DNA of 64,000 bases from Jejuia rubra (GTDB lineage: Bacteria; Bacteroidota; Bacteroidia; Flavobacteriales; Flavobacteriaceae). Of this stretch, positions 62,118 through 64,000 are shown one piece after another (the stretch's first letter is position 1; every line of letters starts with the position of its first letter). The translations under genes and the position numbers were made by a program. The DNA lies in the NCBI RefSeq assembly GCF_042684665.1, contig NZ_JBHULY010000039.1, forward strand, positions 62,001 through 126,000. The letters run 5' to 3'. A model generated the notes under the pieces. The model did no database searches and was not told the origin of the DNA. It worked only from the letters and a program-made list of their open reading frames with translations.

Positions 62118-62389
62118 TGAATATAAATAGTTGTACAGACCAATTGATCTCCCTCTCTATAATGTAGATATTCTTCAGTCCTAGAATACTCTAAAAGATC
62201 TACGGCACAATAAATAAGATAAATTATTCCAATGATTCGAATAATTTTAATTGAATAATTCAAAAATATTTTTGAAAAATCAAGAATTTCTTCAGATTTA
62301 AGTTTTGACAGAAAATAGCATATAAAATAGGTGAAACAGAACCCGTAGAATATGGCTTCAAAAATGAGTACAATATCTCTGTGATCCAT
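62114..62389 (-). CDS. N-terminal half of the same membrane protein
   Basis: 91 aa from ATG 62389. Two hydrophobic segments (IFEAIFYGFCFTYFICYFLSKL and IIRIIGIIYLIYCAVDLL) end in ...YREGDQLVCTTIYIH. The last ~10 residues look like out-of-frame reading, because the other frame at the same place gives a sensible continuation. It overlaps the C-terminal half by 4 nt. Unknown function. 3 nt after the tsaD stop on the same strand. Confidence 0.5.
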   Translation of the reverse strand: MDHRDIVLIFEAIFYGFCFTYFICYFLSKLKSEEILDFSKIFLNYSIKIIRIIGIIYLIYCAVDLLEYSRTEEYLHYREGDQLVCTTIYIH

Positions 62390-62392
62390 TTT

Positions 62393-63415
62393 TTAAATTT
62401 TCAACCTTGCGGAAGCCATCACATCCTGCTCCGCAAAATCCCCCTCCAAATACTTTAAATAGCCTACAATAGCAATCATTCCTGCGTTATCAGTGGTGTA
62501 TTCAAATTTTGGTATATAGGTGGTCCAGCCAAATTTTTGTTCACCGTCTTTTAATGCTTTCCGGATGCCCGAATTTGCGGAAACCCCACCACCAATAGCG
62601 ATGTGTTTGATGCCGGTTTCTTTCGTGGCTTTCTTCAATTTGTCTATTAAAATTCCAATAATTGTGTATTGAATGGAAGCACAAATATCATTCAGATTTT
62701 CAGCAACAAAATTGGGATTAGCTTTTTCTTCCTTTTGAATGAAATACAATATCGCAGTTTTCAGACCGGAAAAGCTAAAATTAAGCTCACCCACTTTTGG
62801 CTTGGGAAATGGAAACGCCTTGGGGTTGCCCAGTTTGGAACGTTTATCAATTTCAGGGCCAGCGGGATAGCCCAATCCCAAAATTTTACCGCTTTTATCA
62901 AAAGCCTCGCCAACGGCATCATCGATGGTTTCCCCAATAACGGTCATTTCAAAATAATCGTCCACCCGCACAATTTGCGTATGCCCTCCAGAAATGGTCA
63001 TTGCTAAAAATGGAAATGGTGGTTTTTCAAAGCCATCTTCTTCAATAAAATGTGCCAAAATATGGGCCTGCATATGATTCACATCAATCAGCGGAATATT
63101 CAATCCATAAGCCAAAGATTTTGCAAAGGAGGTACCTACCAGCAAACTGCCCATCAATCCAGGGCCTCTTGTAAAAGCAACAGCATTAAGTTGCCCTTTT
63201 GTAATCCCTGCTTTTTTGATGGCCTGGTGTACCACAGGTACTATATTTTGCTGGTGCGCTCTGGAGGCCAACTCTGGTACCACACCACCGTATTCCTCGT
63301 GTATTTTTTGGCTGGCCACAACATTGCTTAAAACCCTACCGTTATGTATTACACTGGCAGAGGTGTCGTCGCAGGAGGACTCTATTCCGAGGATAAAAAT
63401 ATTTTGTTCGGGCAT
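62393..63415 (-). CDS. tsaD: tRNA N6-adenosine threonylcarbamoyltransferase
   Basis: 340 aa, normal length. Makes t6A37 in ANN-decoding tRNAs, with TsaB/TsaE/TsaC encoded elsewhere. ASKHA-fold motifs: ILGIESSCDDTSASVI, NHMQAHILAHF with the metal-binding His residues, LAMTISGGHTQIVRV, GGGVSANSGIRKAL, and TTDNAGMIAIVGYLK. Housekeeping and essential in most bacteria. It is divergent from the TamB-like gene. Confidence 0.96.
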   Translation of the reverse strand: MPEQNIFILGIESSCDDTSASVIHNGRVLSNVVASQKIHEEYGGVVPELASRAHQQNIVPVVHQAIKKAGITKGQLNAVAFTRGPGLMGSLLVGTSFAKSLAYGLNIPLIDVNHMQAHILAHFIEEDGFEKPPFPFLAMTISGGHTQIVRVDDYFEMTVIGETIDDAVGEAFDKSGKILGLGYPAGPEIDKRSKLGNPKAFPFPKPKVGELNFSFSGLKTAILYFIQKEEKANPNFVAENLNDICASIQYTIIGILIDKLKKATKETGIKHIAIGGGVSANSGIRKALKDGEQKFGWTTYIPKFEYTTDNAGMIAIVGYLKYLEGDFAEQDVMASARLKI

Positions 63416-63604
63416 TGTCAGAGCTTATTTAGAAATGTGCGATTAGAATTTTTATAAGCTATTTTTGATGCAGAATGAGGCAAAATTTTCAAGCATAGCA
63501 TCGTTACGGTTTAAAATTTTAACAAAATTATGCGCAAAAAGGGCGATAAAAAAATAATTGGCATATTTTTAAATAGGCTCGCAAATATTAGGCACAATAA
63601 TTGT

Positions 63605-63651
63605 TAATTTTGAGGGCATAACCAAAGAGGCCCTGGTGCCTGTGGTTATGC
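63605..63651 (+). promoter_or_regulatory. -7 box and leader hairpin upstream of the TamB-like gene
   Basis: TAATTTTG (63605-63612) fits the -7 consensus. Just downstream, GCATAACC (63616-63623) pairs perfectly with GGTTATGC (63644-63651); AGGC/GCCT pair inside around CCTGGT. The right arm contains the ATG of a 33-codon open frame (63648-63749). It looks like a structured 5' leader. Confidence 0.45.
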
Positions 63652-63720
63652 AAATGCAAAACTACTCATTTTTAGTGTCAAACGAATGCACCTGTTTCGC
63701 TTTGCAAAAATTGCTTTTTA

Positions 63721-64000
63721 AAACCAAATACTATCAAGAGGGTACTTAAAATACTATCAAAAATTCTGGCAATACTCGTATTGCTGTTTGTGATTTTGGT
63801 ACTCGTTTTGAGTATCCCAGCCGTTCAAACTTCACTAGGAGAAAGGACCACCAATTGGTTAAATGAAGAATATAAGACCAACATCAATGTTGAACGTATC
63901 GGCCTTCAATTTAATGGGGACGTTGAACTCATAGGGATTTACATTGAAGATTTTAAGAAGGATACCCTAATTAGCATTGGCGAACTCAATACCTCTATCC
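63721..64000 (+). CDS. TamB-like translocation/assembly protein (5' part only, start uncertain)
   Basis: The frame is open from 63676 to the window end and reads TIKRVLKILSKILAILVLLF then a hydrophobic helix, PAVQTSLGERTTNWLN, INVERIGLQFNGDVELIGIYIED, KKDTLISIGELNTSI. This is the typical start of the long AsmA/TamB-like proteins (one N-terminal membrane helix, then repeated beta strands). Flavobacteria often place it divergently from tsaD, as here. No in-frame ATG or GTG precedes the helix; the first in-frame TTG is 63781. The coordinate 63721 is a compromise. Role by family: outer-membrane protein or lipid transport between membranes. Confidence 0.6.

Overview
The window comes from a flavobacterium (Bacteroidota, most likely a marine Flavobacteriaceae). 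The evidence is the AT-rich sequence, TAnnTTTG-type -7 promoter boxes, four genes carrying type IX secretion (T9SS) sorting domains, DUF4212/VC_2705-type symporters, and sensor kinases sharing the H-box core GIAHEIQNPLNF. No rRNA, tRNA, CRISPR array, transposase or phage gene was seen. Most of it is ordinary chromosome with short dispersed repeats.

Layout. 1-7294 is a minus-strand signalling operon: two tandem FIST-domain sensors, a cytosolic histidine kinase, a TPR histidine kinase and a propeller protein that runs off the left edge. 7656-12152 holds a double-NTF2 lipoprotein, an exported protein of unknown function, an exported amidohydrolase and a T9SS type A protein. 12214-17989 is housekeeping: lysA, sucC, a single-repeat DUF1456 protein, a TerB-like protein and uvrB. 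18072-31763 holds three consecutive T9SS type B proteins (1911, 1627 and 924 aa) built from 6, 11 and 2 copies of one roughly 90-residue acidic module. An ABC exporter (31791-33522) follows, then a divergent gene of unknown family with kinase-like motifs (33635-34699), a pRiA4b ORF-3-like protein, a TfoX-N protein and a membrane acyltransferase.

36799-42312 is a carbon uptake block: an alanine/Na+ symporter, a DUF4212 subunit, an acetate-type Na+ symporter and acetyl-CoA synthetase, with a structured-RNA-like element between symporter and synthetase. A fumarylacetoacetase-family hydrolase, a TPR-LuxR regulator and a three-gene biotin-dependent acyl-CoA carboxylase follow. 48919-50816 holds a YceI protein and an unusual exported 2-hydroxyacid dehydrogenase.

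50843-57932 holds a NUDIX hydrolase, pyrR-pyrB, two small genes leading into ribonuclease Z, pdxH, a CAP lipoprotein and a THUMP-like methyltransferase. 57940-63415 (minus) holds an AI-2E family exporter, a TrmH/SpoU methyltransferase, a DUF4159 protein, rsmE, a parvulin, an apparently frameshifted membrane gene and tsaD. A TamB-like gene leaves the right edge.

The most notable points are the double-FIST/multi-kinase cassette, an octapeptide inserted in one kinase ATPase domain that looks like a translated dispersed repeat, the kinase-like gene at 33635, the structured element at 40205, the modular T9SS trio, the exported dehydrogenase, the frameshift near 62140 and the missing start codon of the TamB-like gene.
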